From contig NC_031495.1 in assembly GCF_000237925.1 (NCBI RefSeq), positions 22,632,163 through 22,696,162 on the forward strand: 64,000 nt of DNA, written 5' to 3'. This document shows positions 13,630-25,870 of the stretch, in pieces (positions within the stretch are counted from its first letter, which is position 1; each line of letters opens with the position of its first letter). The position numbers and the translations under genes were made by a program. Below the pieces are notes generated by a model. It made no database searches. It saw only the letters and a list, made by a program, of their open reading frames with translations, and was not told the DNA's origin. The stretch comes from Schistosoma mansoni (Eukaryota; Platyhelminthes; Trematoda; Strigeidida; Schistosomatidae).

Positions 13630-14230
13630 TTTGAATTATACTGAAATCAAAGCTTTAGATAATGGAAGGGATAGCACTTTTAACTAATCAAGCGCTTGAA
13701 CGATAGTTTCTAAGCCGAACCTGTTTCGTAAATTTTAAAAGTGAAAGCATATAAGCATAATTAAAGCAGAATATTCGCATCAGATGTCCTTGAAGTCAGT
13801 CAGTTTAATAAGGTTATCTATAATTTAGACATGATAATTTTATCTGTGTTAATTCATAATAGGTGAAACCTAATAATCAAATATACGACAAATCAAGAGT
13901 CACATAAATAAACTATGGGAGAACAAAACGCTATCTGTCTGATAAGTGAGCAGTATAACTTCAACTATTTACAAGCTCCAAGCCAATGAGTAAAATTTAA
14001 TTGTTTGGATAGTTAGATTATAATCTCACTTCTCTTTTTTAACTTTATCATCAAACGCGAAATCAATTGAGTTAATTAACAATAATTGAAATTTTGATTT
14101 GAATAAAGTAAGATGTCAACAATATTATACAGTGGATCAACTTAATTCATATTGTTTTTTCTGGGAACCAGATAGCAATAAGTTCTGTCGGTACAGGGTT
14201 GAGGTGATTGTTGAGTTTCAACGAAATCAT
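13630..14230. other. AT-rich spacer
   Basis: No coding or repeat signal was seen between the SR2-tailed repeat and the SINE pair. Confidence 0.45.
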
Positions 14231-14235
14231 GGACT

Positions 14236-14335
14236 GATCAATGTTAGACCACCACTGAAAACCTGGGAGCAGCGGGCAGCCACTTCATCCTAGTATGGGA
14301 CTCCCTAACAGTATACATCTACGAACCCGCACCCG
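14236..14335 (-). repeat. SINE-B 3' fragment, inverted partner
   Basis: Hammerhead-tail part of the SINE-B family on the minus strand (TAGACCACCA, TGGGACTCCC). It abuts the plus-strand copy that follows. Confidence 0.7.
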
Positions 14336-14660
14336 AGGGAGAATTCTCGGAGTTCTAGTGAGGAACCATAATCAGTGGGGTTCAATCGTGTCGGGTGTGA
14401 GGAAGTTATCCACCGAAGACAATGAAAGATTGTTGCGCAATATCGTGAATTGGTTGGAGTTAGACATTAATACCATCAGATGTTGGCTCAGTGGTTTAGA
14501 GGCTAAGCACTTGCGCGCGAAACCGAAGGTCCTGGGTTCGATTCCCGAGTGTGAGGTTGTGGATGGACACTGTTGAGGAGTCTCATACTAGAAAGAAACG
14601 GCAATCCAATGCTTCCAGGTTTTTAATGGTGACCTAGCATTGATTGATTCATGATTTCAA
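14336..14660 (+). repeat. tRNA-derived SINE-like repeat, family B
   Basis: Upstream domain (AGTGGGGTTCAA, ACTGAAGACAATG), then a tRNA-like module with GTTGGCTCAGTGG and the B box GGTTCGATTCC at about 14482-14552, then a hammerhead-like segment and the tail GGTGACCTAGC. As in other copies, the tRNA-like module lies in the middle rather than at the 5' end. Confidence 0.8.
14565..14616 (+). ncRNA. Degenerate hammerhead ribozyme, type B
   Basis: TTGAGGAGTC, AGAAAGAAACGG and CCAATGC keep the order of the type B hammerhead. The core C3, stem II and stem III are all altered, so it is likely inactive. Confidence 0.6.
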
Positions 14661-14851
14661 TGGAATAAGTACCGTGTTAGCCCAATCTACCAATCCATTG
14701 ATGTGATGAATTAATGTTTCATTTTTAAGTGAAATATAAATATTTAGAATTAAGTCTAATACATGAAGTTAAGTGAGGCAATATTTAGTACATAATTTAC
14801 CATGTAACTATCATGTTGTTATCCTGAGGTGAATAAAAATATCTACATTCC

Positions 14852-14941
14852 TTATTCAACGGAAAATACATCAAATAATTGATTAAAACAATTTTTACTA
14901 ACTAACGAGTCAGTATTAACTTCATATAGCTTGCTTATGAG

Positions 14942-14988
<47 letters not shown>

Positions 14989-17900
14989 AGTTATATTTAT
15001 GGAAGTATCGTACTGCTTCTAAAAATGCTTCATTCACTCCAACGTCATCTCTTGCAGAAGTCTCTAGATGCGGGCAACACCATTGGGCGGCAAGTGTTTC
15101 AGACTCTTGTGGATCTATTTCCCGATGACCATTTAGTGCCAAATCAGCTTTATTTCCAACGAGAACTATAGGTACAGACTTTACAGAGCCTGGTTGAAGA
15201 CCCTTTACTCTCAATATATTGTCTCTCATGTTACGTATATCACTAAATGTTTGACGGCTGGCAAGATTATAAACAACCAAAAAGCATTGGCCATTTCGTA
15301 TATACAAATCTCTCAGGGAAGAAAATTGTTCTGTTCCAGCAGTATCCAAAATTTCTAGAGTATGATGAACACCATCAACTCTAAATGTAAAAATTTTAAA
15401 TATGTCTTACCTACTTGGAATGTCAATTTACATTTTAGAAAATGAACAATAGTAATAATAATTAAAAGAAAAGTATCCTTAGTTCTGATGTTGGCAGTTA
15501 TACAGCTTTTGAGATTTACTTGAAGTAAAAATATATGATGAAAGATTAATCAATGAACTTTACACTTGATTAATTACATTTTGATATTTCATGTGTATGT
15601 CAATTTTTTTTAAAAAAAAAATTGACACTTAATAACCTTAAATTAACTCCTCAGGTAAATAAGACAACAAACAGCAAATCATAGTCGATATATGACCAAG
15701 ACACTACACCAAATTAGCAAAGAGAGATCAAACCAACAAGATGGATAGAACACGGTCAAAATAAAAGTACTATTGGCAATGGAGAAGACTATAAGATGGA
15801 GAATATGGTTTGAAAAGGGATAAATTTATTGATTAAAAACATGAATGTTGGAACTCGAAAATCAGGCGATAAAAAGTAACTGTATATATTCCATTGGAAC
15901 TAACTTTGAACCGTGTTGACCACGGTCGTTGTGAGGGGCCAAACCAAGTAGTCCGCACCTACCAACAGAACTTAGATCAAGTTGGCAAAATCATTAAGAT
16001 ACTCCGTATCACCGTTATACTACAACACTTGAAATAAATTTTACGAGTAAGTTGACTGAACTAACAAATAATTAGGTAAGCCTTATTGATTATAAGCGTT
16101 ACCTTTTTAACATAAGAGAATGTGCACACAATCCATGTAGTAAAAGATACCGAAAAAAACAATAAATAATAATTAAGATTAAAACAGTAAAACGATCATG
16201 TGTTATTGTATAAGCGTAATGAAACATAATATCTCTAACCAGTAAATAAAATATCAACACTACATTCGGTCAGACGATTCAGCACAAACCAATAGCAAAT
16301 TACCCCATATATTGATTGTGATCCAAGAGACTTGAAACTACTTCTCTTACATCTTAGTCGTAGAAAGCAGTCCAAATCAATGTGTAATAGGTTTCTTACT
16401 TTGATAGTACGTACGTACGAAGTTCTACGTTAAGACTGACTGACTGACCGACTACTTTGATAGTTGAACAATGTTTATCACATGGTTTTCTTCTCTGATA
16501 GATATCAGTTGCTTATCATTTAATGGTCCTCACTCACCAACATCTATGGGATATTTACGTGATTACTAGTTAATATTTAAGTCTCTTTAGCTTTAGTTAT
16601 CTGCCTACATTGGTAACAATTTCCCATAAAAGTGTCCGCTCACATTCTCGTCTTCATTTTTTGTTGAGTTTTGTGGAGGCTACGTATTATATCATGGTGG
16701 AACGAACCATAGCACAGTAGCTAGCCTAGATAAAGTGCTTCAATCTCTATTCCAAGGTGTCAATGGTTTCATAACAGCCTGGATATGATCTCAGGTAATA
16801 TAAGGACGAATGTTATTGTCACGACTGGGTAATTAAGTTCAGATCCTGTCAATTTCCAAGATCCCCCATAAACGATCAGCGATAAAAATTTTAGTCGCAG
16901 GTCTGTCTAATAATTGAGAGAAAATCCCACTCAGACATCGGTTAGGAGTTGGAGAATTAGGGTATACAGACGACAAAATACAGTCTTTTGATTACCTTGA
17001 GAAACAAAGAGTGTTCAATGTTTCATTTCTTTTAAATGAAAACTATCGTTTCATGACTGGTCTAAGTTAACGAGCATCAACGAATTCACTTATTTGGGAG
17101 TTTTCACCGCTCGTCTTGGACTGGTGCTTGACGAAATCTCGGCATAGATTCAAAAACCTCAGTTGGTGATTTTCAACTTGAGATTTGATGACTGTGTTGT
17201 GACCCCAACATGGTCGAATAGTTGGTGATGTAAACGAAATATACATCCTACTTATATCTCACATATTCTGTCAGAAAATCCCGTTAATAACAAAGTGGCT
17301 ACAAAAAGCCGAATACGATTGTTTCAAATGTTCATATATTTATTTCAGCAGACAGACGAAGAGATGGGAAGCGGAGAAGGTAAACGTTCCTACTTACAAT
17401 GGATAACGCATAGTGCGACAAGGAGACAGGGGTTGGGTAGAGTAATAAGTATACATTCACGCATACGTAAGCATACGCGTAGAATTATAAGGATATGGAT
17501 ACAAGAGGTATATGCATCGGTTACAACGTCCCATGAAAAGAATACAGTTATTAGGAAAGTAAAGATGACTCCATAGTCACATGCTATCTTAATCATTAAA
17601 GTCTATATAAAAGCTAAGGTTAATCACGTAGTTGTATAATGACACAGAAGGAGCTACAGTGGCATATATAGCATAGGCGAGATGGACGTCTATCAACCAA
17701 AGGATGAGTATGCTGAGAAGCAGTTCTTTTTTGCACTACTTTATGCTTATGAACTGCATTTAGAAAATAAAGGCTGATCGTAGTTCACGAGTATTCAATC
17801 ATAGATTCTTCCAAAGGATTACTCGGGTATGTTGGGAGACCGAGTGAGAAAAATTAAAACTAGATGCAGCATACTAGGTGTTAGAGGGACATAGATTGGA

Positions 17901-20847
17901 TTAAAGCATGTTCCGCGCACAATTGTGTTGGTGCACGCCGATTGGTTATTTCTCATCCAATCAGCGCTAGTCGATACTTGGAGAACACTCTAGAATTTTC
18001 TCATGTAAAAACTATAAATATACTGACGTTTCTCTTATTGTGCTTCTCATTTCCATCTACCCTTGTTATTCGGAATATAATTTCTGTCCTGTTCAACCGT
18101 GTTCTGATTTGGGGACTTGTCGAGTGAATTGGTGTCCAAGAATACTAAGCAATAGGAATAGCTGGGTCGTAATAAGGAAAATTATAACAGTGGGTAAGAT
18201 AATGAATCAATTAGCGTTGTGCCAAGTATTCATCAACTCAGGTAGTTGAGACGCGTATTATTTATACACAACCATTCCCTATCAGGACGAGCTATGTTTG
18301 CCACTGACTGTTGGGTTAAACCGTGTAAGTATGTGAAGGCTACCAGGTTGGGGTCCGTAGGACTATATCGATCAACGATTGGAGAAGTGGAGTGAAGTCA
18401 CTCAGAATCGTTTGCAATGGCGCAGATGCATTCACTCTTTGTAGCCTCTTAGATCTTGAGCTTTAGAGTTATCTTATATTTCTTTTTTATAAATTTATTC
18501 GTTCTCGAAATATATCGTTTTTGGGTAAACTATTAAACTACCACTGGTACTATTACTACTTCTACTAAGGGATTTATTTTGATAATTTAATCTCGCTGTG
18601 CTGATATTGTGAAACTTGGACCAATTGATATAAGCGCCAGGTTTAACATTGCTAATGACTAACCGACTGACTGGAGATTTATTTTAAGAAGACGAATGAC
18701 GCCACTCGGAAGGACCAAGGCAATTTCATTGAATAGACGAGGTATAAGGATAGCCAGGTATTGAAATAAAGATGAAATGAAAAAGTCAAAGAAAATTTAA
18801 GGAAACCAGAAAGAATTTTTATGTTACTGTAAGTGACATTTTAATAAGTTCTATAAATACATATGATTTGCCAACTGGCTTCTGAAGCCAAGACAGCTTT
18901 GTTATCTTTGGGTTCTTCTCAGATGGTTATAAAGCGAAAAGTAGAAGTCAAATTCTATATAATCATCGTAGATAAAACGTATCTTTTAAAACATGAAGGG
19001 GACGAAAATGTGTATGGATAAGTATAATCCTAGTTCTGTCAGCTGTATGTCCCTGCCCCGATTATGCAATCACATCAGTTGAAGATGTCAGTAGACTTAA
19101 TCAGGTAAAAACTAAGTAATGTTTTACCCTTACATGATAAATAAAGACATTTAACTACGATACAAAGTTTACACCATATGGGTTTTACATAAAGAAAGTA
19201 GACCAGTCAAATTTTGGAGCCCATTAAACAGTTACAGTATTCATATTGGGACAATAAGAGACGATCTCTGACCCCATTTTCTTGTCGGTAAATAACATAT
19301 TATTTTGATGTTATCTAAACGTTTAGCAACACATAGAATCAAAGTCTGGGAGTGTTAATTTTCGAGGATTAAATCCCATCATGACAGACCACGAAGAAAA
19401 CTTTATGCATATGACCTAAGAATTCTAGCTTAAATTAAAAATGAAACGCGTCATTAACAAAAGACTATCCTGAACAGATGCTTTTTAACGAACAGTTTGA
19501 ACAAAATCTCTATGAACTACAGCAGAATTTCCAAAAAATATACAGATTGTTTTCAGGTTTACAGTTACAATGTCACTTTGGGAGAGAGTATATAAATATT
19601 ACATTCTTGAAAGGTGATTTGCTTTGGGACCGAAGATGTAGAAATTCAGTCAGTCAATGAGCTTACCAGACTTTCAGAAGGATTAGATATATTTTTATTA
19701 TCGAATGACGTCAAGACTATCGGCTTGATAGTTCAATTTTAGCGTTCCCAAAATACAATCGCCACAGAAGTTAAGAGCAAATAAAGAATTCCTAGCTGAA
19801 TTTTGTGAGAGCTTCAGCTGAATCATCAATAAATTAACGGCGGAAATATTCTTTAGAATTACAATCAGCGGCCGTCTAAAAGGAATAATGAAAGTGTGCA
19901 TTGACACTGAATTTCTCGAGAGTTTAAGTCAGGTGATACCTTTTTGAAGACCATAAAAATACCATTTCCATGCACACTGATTAGATACTAGCATTTTGAC
20001 GCATTTTATAAACAGAACTTGACTACGACAGGATGAAACATTACCAACCAGATTTAAAAACTACACCCTTTTAACGATTACATAAGGTGAGAACTTCCCA
20101 TTGGAAATATTTCTACCACTTCGTGTATATTTACATTTAGGCATATACTATATTTTAAATACAGCTCCACAGTCCACATAAAACATCATCATATATGATA
20201 AGATACATCCTTACTGAACGCAACACTTGACAACTGCAGACATCAAAGATGATAAAATGAGTAAACGATGTAATTCGGTATGACTGATATTTAAATTCAG
20301 AAAGTAATGGTGCCCTACACAACTAAATAATCGAACTTAGTGTGGTTGCATTGACTAAACAATTTACTAAATTGTTACGTAGCACAGGAAAAAAATCATG
20401 AGTTATACAGAAGCGTTCCTTAGCATTGACTTTTTCTTAATAGGTATCTTCCACTCTTGTATCCCAGAATAATGCTCCCTATCTACTGCTTAAAACGGTG
20501 AAACAATATTTGCTTTGCAATTAATTGTGAGTAGAAAATCTGGAAGGACAGACAAATGACAAGAATAATAAGAAGCTATGTATCCAACTTTAAGTACGCA
20601 AATATATAACACATGGGGTGTAAAGCGATAAACATACTGATTATATTTAGAAGGAATGAATGGTAAAAGACTTAAAGCTTAAGATGGAGACGTAACATTG
20701 TGAAACTTACAGAATATCCTTGCGATAAAAATCTTCAATTGTGGGGTCGTACTTTTCCACAAACTTTCCAGAAACAAACTTGACTGTTAAGGCGCTTTTT
20801 CCTACTCCTCCACTACCTAGAACAACTAGTCGGTATTTTCGACGCAT
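14852..20847 (-). CDS. RAP2: Rap2-like Ras-family small GTPase (two visible exons)
   Basis: A membrane-signalling GTPase of the Rap branch. Exon 1 is 20847-20711 and exon 2 is 15380-14852, joined by GT (GTAAGT) and AG (TTTAG) sites with matching phase, giving 221 residues. Exon 1 has the P-loop [11 protein letters not shown] and the effector loop [11 protein letters not shown]; the Phe in TIEDF is Rap2-like (Rap1 has Ser). Exon 2 has LDTAGTEQF, where Thr replaces the Ras Gln61 as in all Raps, then NKAD and ETSAR for guanine recognition. Compared with Rap2 there is a small insertion before the VPIVLVGNK strand. The family is about 183 residues and ends in a prenylated CAAX box. Here the reading frame instead runs through a TA microsatellite coding for Ile-Tyr repeats and stops with no Cys-box, so the true last exon may be missed or the C-terminus changed. 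Identification is firm; the 3' end is uncertain. Confidence 0.9.
14945..14985. repeat. (TA)n microsatellite inside the Rap2-like last exon
   Basis: About 41 bp of pure TA. Read on the minus strand in the Rap2 frame it encodes alternating Ile and Tyr just after the conserved G domain. Changes of one repeat unit (2 bp) would shift the frame. Confidence 0.95.
15905..15995 (-). mobile_element. RTE LINE 3' ORF fragment
   Basis: The minus strand resembles the C-terminal coding end of RTE elements (GGTAGGTGCGGACTACTTGG matches the similar GGTAGGTGTAGACTACCTGG near 32845-32870). Confidence 0.5.
16397..16464 (+). mobile_element. 44 bp retro-insertion with 12 bp target duplication
   Basis: Perfect TACTTTGATAGT direct repeats at 16397-16408 and 16453-16464 enclose 44 bp (16409-16452) that begin with an ACGT repeat, contain GAAGTTCTACGTT and end in GACT repeats. 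The inverted 32500 locus has the same end, so this is a tail-only, severely 5'-truncated insertion. Confidence 0.75.
16650..17230 (+). mobile_element. Old RTE LINE reverse-transcriptase remnant
   Basis: Around 17080-17190 it reads NEFTYLGVF...LDEISA.IQK, matching the [11 protein letters not shown]...EEISARIQK stretch of the RTE copy at 33700-33900. The coding frame is decayed. Confidence 0.6.
18300..18620 (+). mobile_element. RTE LINE 3' end
   Basis: Encodes RLPGW...[16 protein letters not shown], the end of the RTE ORF also seen at 32729-32880 on the minus strand, followed by AT-rich 3' sequence. Confidence 0.7.
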
Positions 20848-21081
20848 AGGTTTTTAAATTCATTAAGCAACATTCAGAAAGTAACGGTTAAGTAAGAACC
20901 ACGAACGGTAAATGTTCATTGTTCAATAACAGCATGTTTACATGAACAATAATCGTTTATTATAAAGCACCAGTAATACAGTTTACTAACTCAAATAGCT
21001 TCTTCTGTCAGTTGTCTGAATCCCGATACTGTGAAATCTAAAAACCTTAATGAGAGGAGGCTCGTGAGCGAAGGCATAAAA

Positions 21082-21860
21082 GTGGTTCAAGTAGTTGAGG
21101 ACAGAATACAAGAAGGTTTCGCTTAACGGGCTTCCGTGTCTGGTAGCAGTGGATCATTGACACCTCCAGGCAGCAACCTACGTACAATAACGATAAAAGA
21201 GGAAAAGGCAATTGGCAAATCATAATCCGTAAGGGTATGTCAAGTTTCCTCTTAAAGGACTCCGGCGAAGTCGCTTGGACTAGCTCAGTCGGCAGCGAAT
21301 TCCGGCATTTGACTACTCTTACGGAGTAGAAGTCGTGTCTGCAGTCCGTTCTGCTGTGTTGTGTCTCTAGTTTCTAGGTGTTACCCTTTAGATTTGTGTT
21401 GGAGCTAAACTTAAGTAGGTGATTAAGGGGATATCCAGAAGTGTAAAGGACACTGTAAGCCGTCATAAGGTCACCTCTAAGACGCCTATACTCTAACGGG
21501 TAAAGATGAAGTGATCGTAGGCGCTCTTCATAAGGTTTGAACTTGAGTCCCCGAACTGATTCGTGGCTCGACGTTGGATACGTTCCAGAGTGTCCTTATC
21601 CTTTTGGAGGGATGGAGGAAATACTACGTTTCCATACTTTAGATAGGGACGAATAAAACTGTTGAAGGTTATGTGGAAAGTTCTTCCTTCAAACTGGCCA
21701 AAAATGAGCTTTAATGTTATCAGCGCAAAGTTTGCTGGAAAGGCGTTTTTTCACAATTAGCATAAGGCTTCGAATCGTAGGGTACCAGCACTCCTAGATC
21801 TTTTTCCACTAGGGATACTTCTGGGGAGAAGTTTCCGTATCGTATTTTAGTAGCGTTCTA
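21082..21860 (-). mobile_element. CR1-type LINE, 3' fragment (copy 3)
   Basis: On the minus strand it matches the 3' coding end and 3' UTR of the CR1 copies at 23763 and 42288, closest to the latter. It ends in the family's CTCAAC-type terminal repeat region, and similarity fades near 21860. Confidence 0.8.
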
Positions 21861-21949
21861 TCACGGCTCAATTTATCATACTGAACAAATATCCATTCCA
21901 ACAGGTTTTCAGCAATTGATGTCGATTTCATTATTTTAATGAAATTATT

Positions 21950-22318
21950 ACCACGGTCAGGATTCTATGACATTTCTTAGTACCCACTCTTCTCCATGCC
22001 ACCCTTCTTCCATTTACCAAATATACACATTGGCAGCTCTTTAGTCATCGTTCCCTGAATATGACGAAAGGCCCTACCTGTTGCCGTTCATTTGACTCTC
22101 AGTCCTTTGCTCTTTTTGCTTCACAAAGGTGACCTTCCTCAGTAGATAATGCAGTGGTAAATAAATCCCTAAAATAAATAGTTCTATAAGTCTTCGACAT
22201 ACGACCCTGACCTCGATATTTTGAATGGGCACATCTAGCTGAAGGTGATCTGTCACGCAACCGCACCAGATCATGAGTGGGTACGCCGTGATACACACCC
22301 CTTACGACAGTCAGTCAG
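21950..22318 (+). repeat. Possible LINE 3' end with CAGT tail
   Basis: Ends in CAGTCAGTCAG after GATACACACCCC. This recalls the ACTG-tailed element end at 16452 and 32498. Family not recognised. Confidence 0.3.
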
Positions 22319-22319
22319 A

Positions 22320-23640
22320 TTAGTTTAAACGCTTCCCGATATATATTAATAGTCTTTTAAACATATGTCCAACCTCCTCCGTTTGTTGACTTCTGATTTG
22401 ACTAGATTACCATACTTCGAATTCAAAGGTGTCACGTGCAATGGCGTTCTCAAAATTGTGACATCTTTAACAACTTACGATGTATTATTTTGTTGATTAT
22501 ATAGAGCCATTGAGTGACGTCGGAAGCCAGGAGGATATTCTATAGCTTCGGTAGAATCGGACCGGACTTTCAAGTTGACTAGACAATAATCTGTGAAGTA
22601 TGTAGTGGTACATATGTGACTTATTACAAAATATGACTTCCCTCTTAAATCTTAGTAGCTTAGTTAGGTCCCATTTACAGTATGAAACAAGTGTCTCCTT
22701 CTTTACTCATACTGAGTTACCGATAGCTTTTACATTTTTGTCTGTTTCAGAGCATAATTTAGAACGTACATATGCATAACCTGATTGCAATTTATTGAAA
22801 GGATTATTCTTTGTTTATAAAGCTGTTTTCAACTAAGTTGGACTATAGAAACAGTTTAACTCTGTTTGGTTCGATTTAATTCCTTTCATGTAAACTCCTT
22901 AACCCAAAACGTTTTAGGTAGTATTGGGTTGCTAGCAGTGCTCGAGCGAATTTATGAATTCTTTAACAGCTACCATAATTGACTTGATGAGTAATATGGC
23001 TAGTGCTTGATGACATTTCGCTTGCACCAAAAGATTTAGATAGATAGTATCTGACGCGCGATGAAACGTTACAATGGTAGGATCACTAAAAATTGATAAA
23101 CTCATAGTGAGATTTAATCTTCAAGATACGAAAATCCTTTCGTGAAATACTTCAAACAAAGTCAATAAACAAATAAAGTGCACCCTCCAAAGCCATTAGG
23201 ATGAAGGAAAACAAAAATCAGGCAGAGTATTTCCTTCTTAAGGAGATGCACAAACCTAATCTTACGTAGCTTTAGTTGAGTCGACTTATAGTCAGATTTA
23301 CTGATCGCCAGTTAGGTGACCTATTTGAATGCTCCGGTCTACTGTAGCTTGACAGTAGTCGTTTGACCCCCGAGCCTATATCGAAAGCACACCTCAAAGT
23401 TAGCGCCTAACATAAGTTACTCCTTCGTGGTATTCATGTACTGTGTTAACTATGACAACCGTACAGAACAAACATGACATAACTGGAGAGATGTGTGGGC
23501 CTGACGGATGATTTGGCTATGGCCCTATGACGCCTAAATGGGCCTACTGATTCAACAGTAAACTTAATGGACTACAAACCCTTGGCATCCACAACTTCAC
23601 TTACTCTTTTCCACTACATCAATTAAAGATTGTCGTACTT
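22320..23640. other. Stretch without recognised features
   Basis: Base composition is less AT-rich than 1-13 kb, suggesting decayed repeat DNA, but no domain or repeat end can be named. Confidence 0.4.
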
Positions 23641-23762
23641 CACGGTATACCGTACCCAAAAAATTCAAGAGGAAACTTGACATATCCTTACGGATTATGA
23701 TTTGTCAATTCCCTTTTCCTCTTTTATCGTTATTGTACGTAGGTTGCTGCCTGGAGGTGTTA
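23640..23762 (+). mobile_element. CR1-type LINE 3' UTR fragment
   Basis: Nearly the reverse complement of 21161-21257 (TACGTAGGTTGCTGCCTGGA). It ends abruptly where the RT-bearing copy begins, so one CR1 copy abuts the tail of another. Confidence 0.7.
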
Positions 23763-25794
23763 AAGAACCGCACTCGTCGTTTGCTAAGCCGCCAAAGGCA
23801 CTGTTGGGCCGAATATAAACGAACCGACAATACTGACGCATACAGGCAATATAAACGCATAAGGAACATATGTTCAAAGGCAATAAGAGAAGACAGGCTT
23901 CAGTTCCAGACCAAGCTTATCGATAAATTCGTCTCCAATCCGAAAAGCTTATTCAGTTACGCAGCTTCTCTTCGACAAGGCAAAACTGGAGTTTCCCAAC
24001 TGCTAGGTCCTAATGGCCCTACCAATAACGACGATGATGCCGCTAACCTTTTGGCTGGACAATACTCTCAGACATTCCAGCAGACCCACATCAACTATAC
24101 TGACGAAAGCTTCACCTGCAACTGTACAGGACTTTTTGAAGTGGACCTGAGTGCTGACCTGGTGCTCCGTAAACTGCAGCACCTAAGAAAGGACACTTCT
24201 CCCGGTCCGGATATGGTTCTTTCTGCTATATCGAAGGAAGAAGCTTCAATCCTGGCGACACCACTTAGCGTGATGTTTTCACACTCGCTAAGCAGAGGCA
24301 AACTACCGGAAATCTGGAAGTTGGCTCACATCACATCAATTTTCAAAGGAGGTCGACGCAGTGAACCCTCAAGCTACCGACCAGTGGCCCTTCTCTCCAT
24401 ACCTTCCAAAATTATGGGATCTCTAACATACGACGGTATACAAGAATACTTATCATCCTTAAAGTTCTTCTCACCCAAACAGCACGGTTTCAGAAAAGGT
24501 CATTCTTGTATGACCAACCTGCTGACTGCGGTGGATAGATGGACAACCATCCTTGATCGCAAGGGGAAGGTTGACGTCATCTACCTAAATTTCTCAAAAG
24601 CTTTTGATAGGGTCAACCACGTATGCCTTATCAAGAAGCTTAGACGATTGGGTATCCAACCCCCCCGGAGTGACTGGCTCACTTCATATCTATAAAATCG
24701 ACATTTTAAGGTCACGGTTCATTCTCTCTCAGGCTACGGAATGTCCTAGTGGGGTCCCCAAGGGCCAAATACTAGGACCTCTTCTCTTCTTGATTTACAT
24801 TAACGATCTTCCTCAACAAGTTTCATCTGACTTATTGCTTTTTGCTGATGATGTGAAACTTTGGAGAGAGATACGTAATCATAATGATATACTAGTTCTT
24901 CAGGAGGATCTGACCTGACTTCAAAGTTGGGCAGACGACAACGGACTTACCTTCAACACTTCAAAGTGCAAAGTAGTCCATCTGAGACATGTTGCAGACT
25001 ATAGTTACAACTTAGAAAACTTCTCTCTAGAAGCTTCCCAAGTCTAAAAAGATTTAGGATTGTTGGTACCTTACGATTCGAAGTCTTATGCTAATTGTGA
25101 AAAAACGCCTTTCCAGCAAACTTTGCGCTGATAACATTAAAGCTCATTTTTGGCCAGTTTGAAGGAAGAACTTTCCACATAACCTTCAACAGTTTTATTC
25201 GTCCCCATTTAGAGTATGGAAACATAGTATTTCCTCCCTCTCTCCAAAAGGATAAGGACACTCTGGAACATTTCCAACGTTGAGCCACGAAATCAGTTCG
25301 TGGACTCAAGTTCAAACCTTACGAAGAGCGCCTCCAACCACTTAACCTTTACCCGTTAGAGTACAGGCGTCTTAGAGGTGGCCTTTCTATGACTTACAGT
25401 ATCCTTAACACTTCTGGTCATCCCCTTAAACATCTTCTTAAGCTTAGTCACAACACTAACCTCAGAGGTAACACCCAGAAACAGGAGACCCAACATAGCA
25501 GAACAGACTGAAGACACAAGTTCTACTCTGTAAGAGTTGTCAAATGCTGGAATTCGCTGCCGACTGAGCTAGTCCAAGCGACCTCCCAGGAGTCCTTTAA
25601 GAGGAAACTTGACTTATTCTTAAGGACTAAGGATAACATATTATTGTGATTTACCAAATTCTTTTTTTCCTCTATTATCGTTAATATACCTAGGTTTTTG
25701 CCTGGAGGTATTCGTGATCCACTGCTACTAGACACGGAAGCCCGTTAAGCGAAAGCTTCTTCTATTCCGTCCTCAACCATTTGAACCATTTGAA
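23763..25794 (+). mobile_element. CR1-type LINE, 5'-truncated copy 1
   Basis: Reverse transcriptase of the CR1/jockey group: SPGPDMVLSAI, SYRPVALLSIPSKI, KQHGFRKGHSC, FSKAFDRVNH, SGVPKGQILGPLLFLIYIND and FADDVKLW in order. The endonuclease half is missing. The frame is broken by a TAA after LTSYL (near 24694), a frameshift before SGVPKG, a TGA near 24916 and a TAA near 25046. The 3' UTR ends in CCATTTGAA repeats. Its RT part is almost identical to the inverted copy at 42860-44022. Confidence 0.9.
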
Positions 25795-25870
25795 TGATCT
25801 ACTGCTACCAGACACGGAAGCCCGTTAAGCGAAACCTTCTTGTATTCTGTCCACAACTATATGAAACATT
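25795..25870 (+). repeat. Second copy of the CR1 3' terminus
   Basis: Repeats the last 75 bp or so of copy 1 (ACACGGAAGCCCGTTAAGCG occurs at 25733 and again at 25814). It is a tandem or previously inserted CR1 tail. Confidence 0.75.

Larger units (their letters stand above)
15381..20710 (-). other. Rap2-like gene intron (5.3 kb)
   Basis: It is bounded by a GTAAGT donor next to 20711 and a TTTAG acceptor before 15380. It holds old RTE LINE pieces (15905-15990, 16650-17230, 18300-18620) and a 44 bp retro-insertion (16409-16452). Nothing was recognised in about 18620-20700 or 17230-18290. Confidence 0.85.

Noticed and set aside
14931-15128. Plus-strand ORF across the TA repeat
   Set aside because: It is antisense to the conserved Rap2-like exon.
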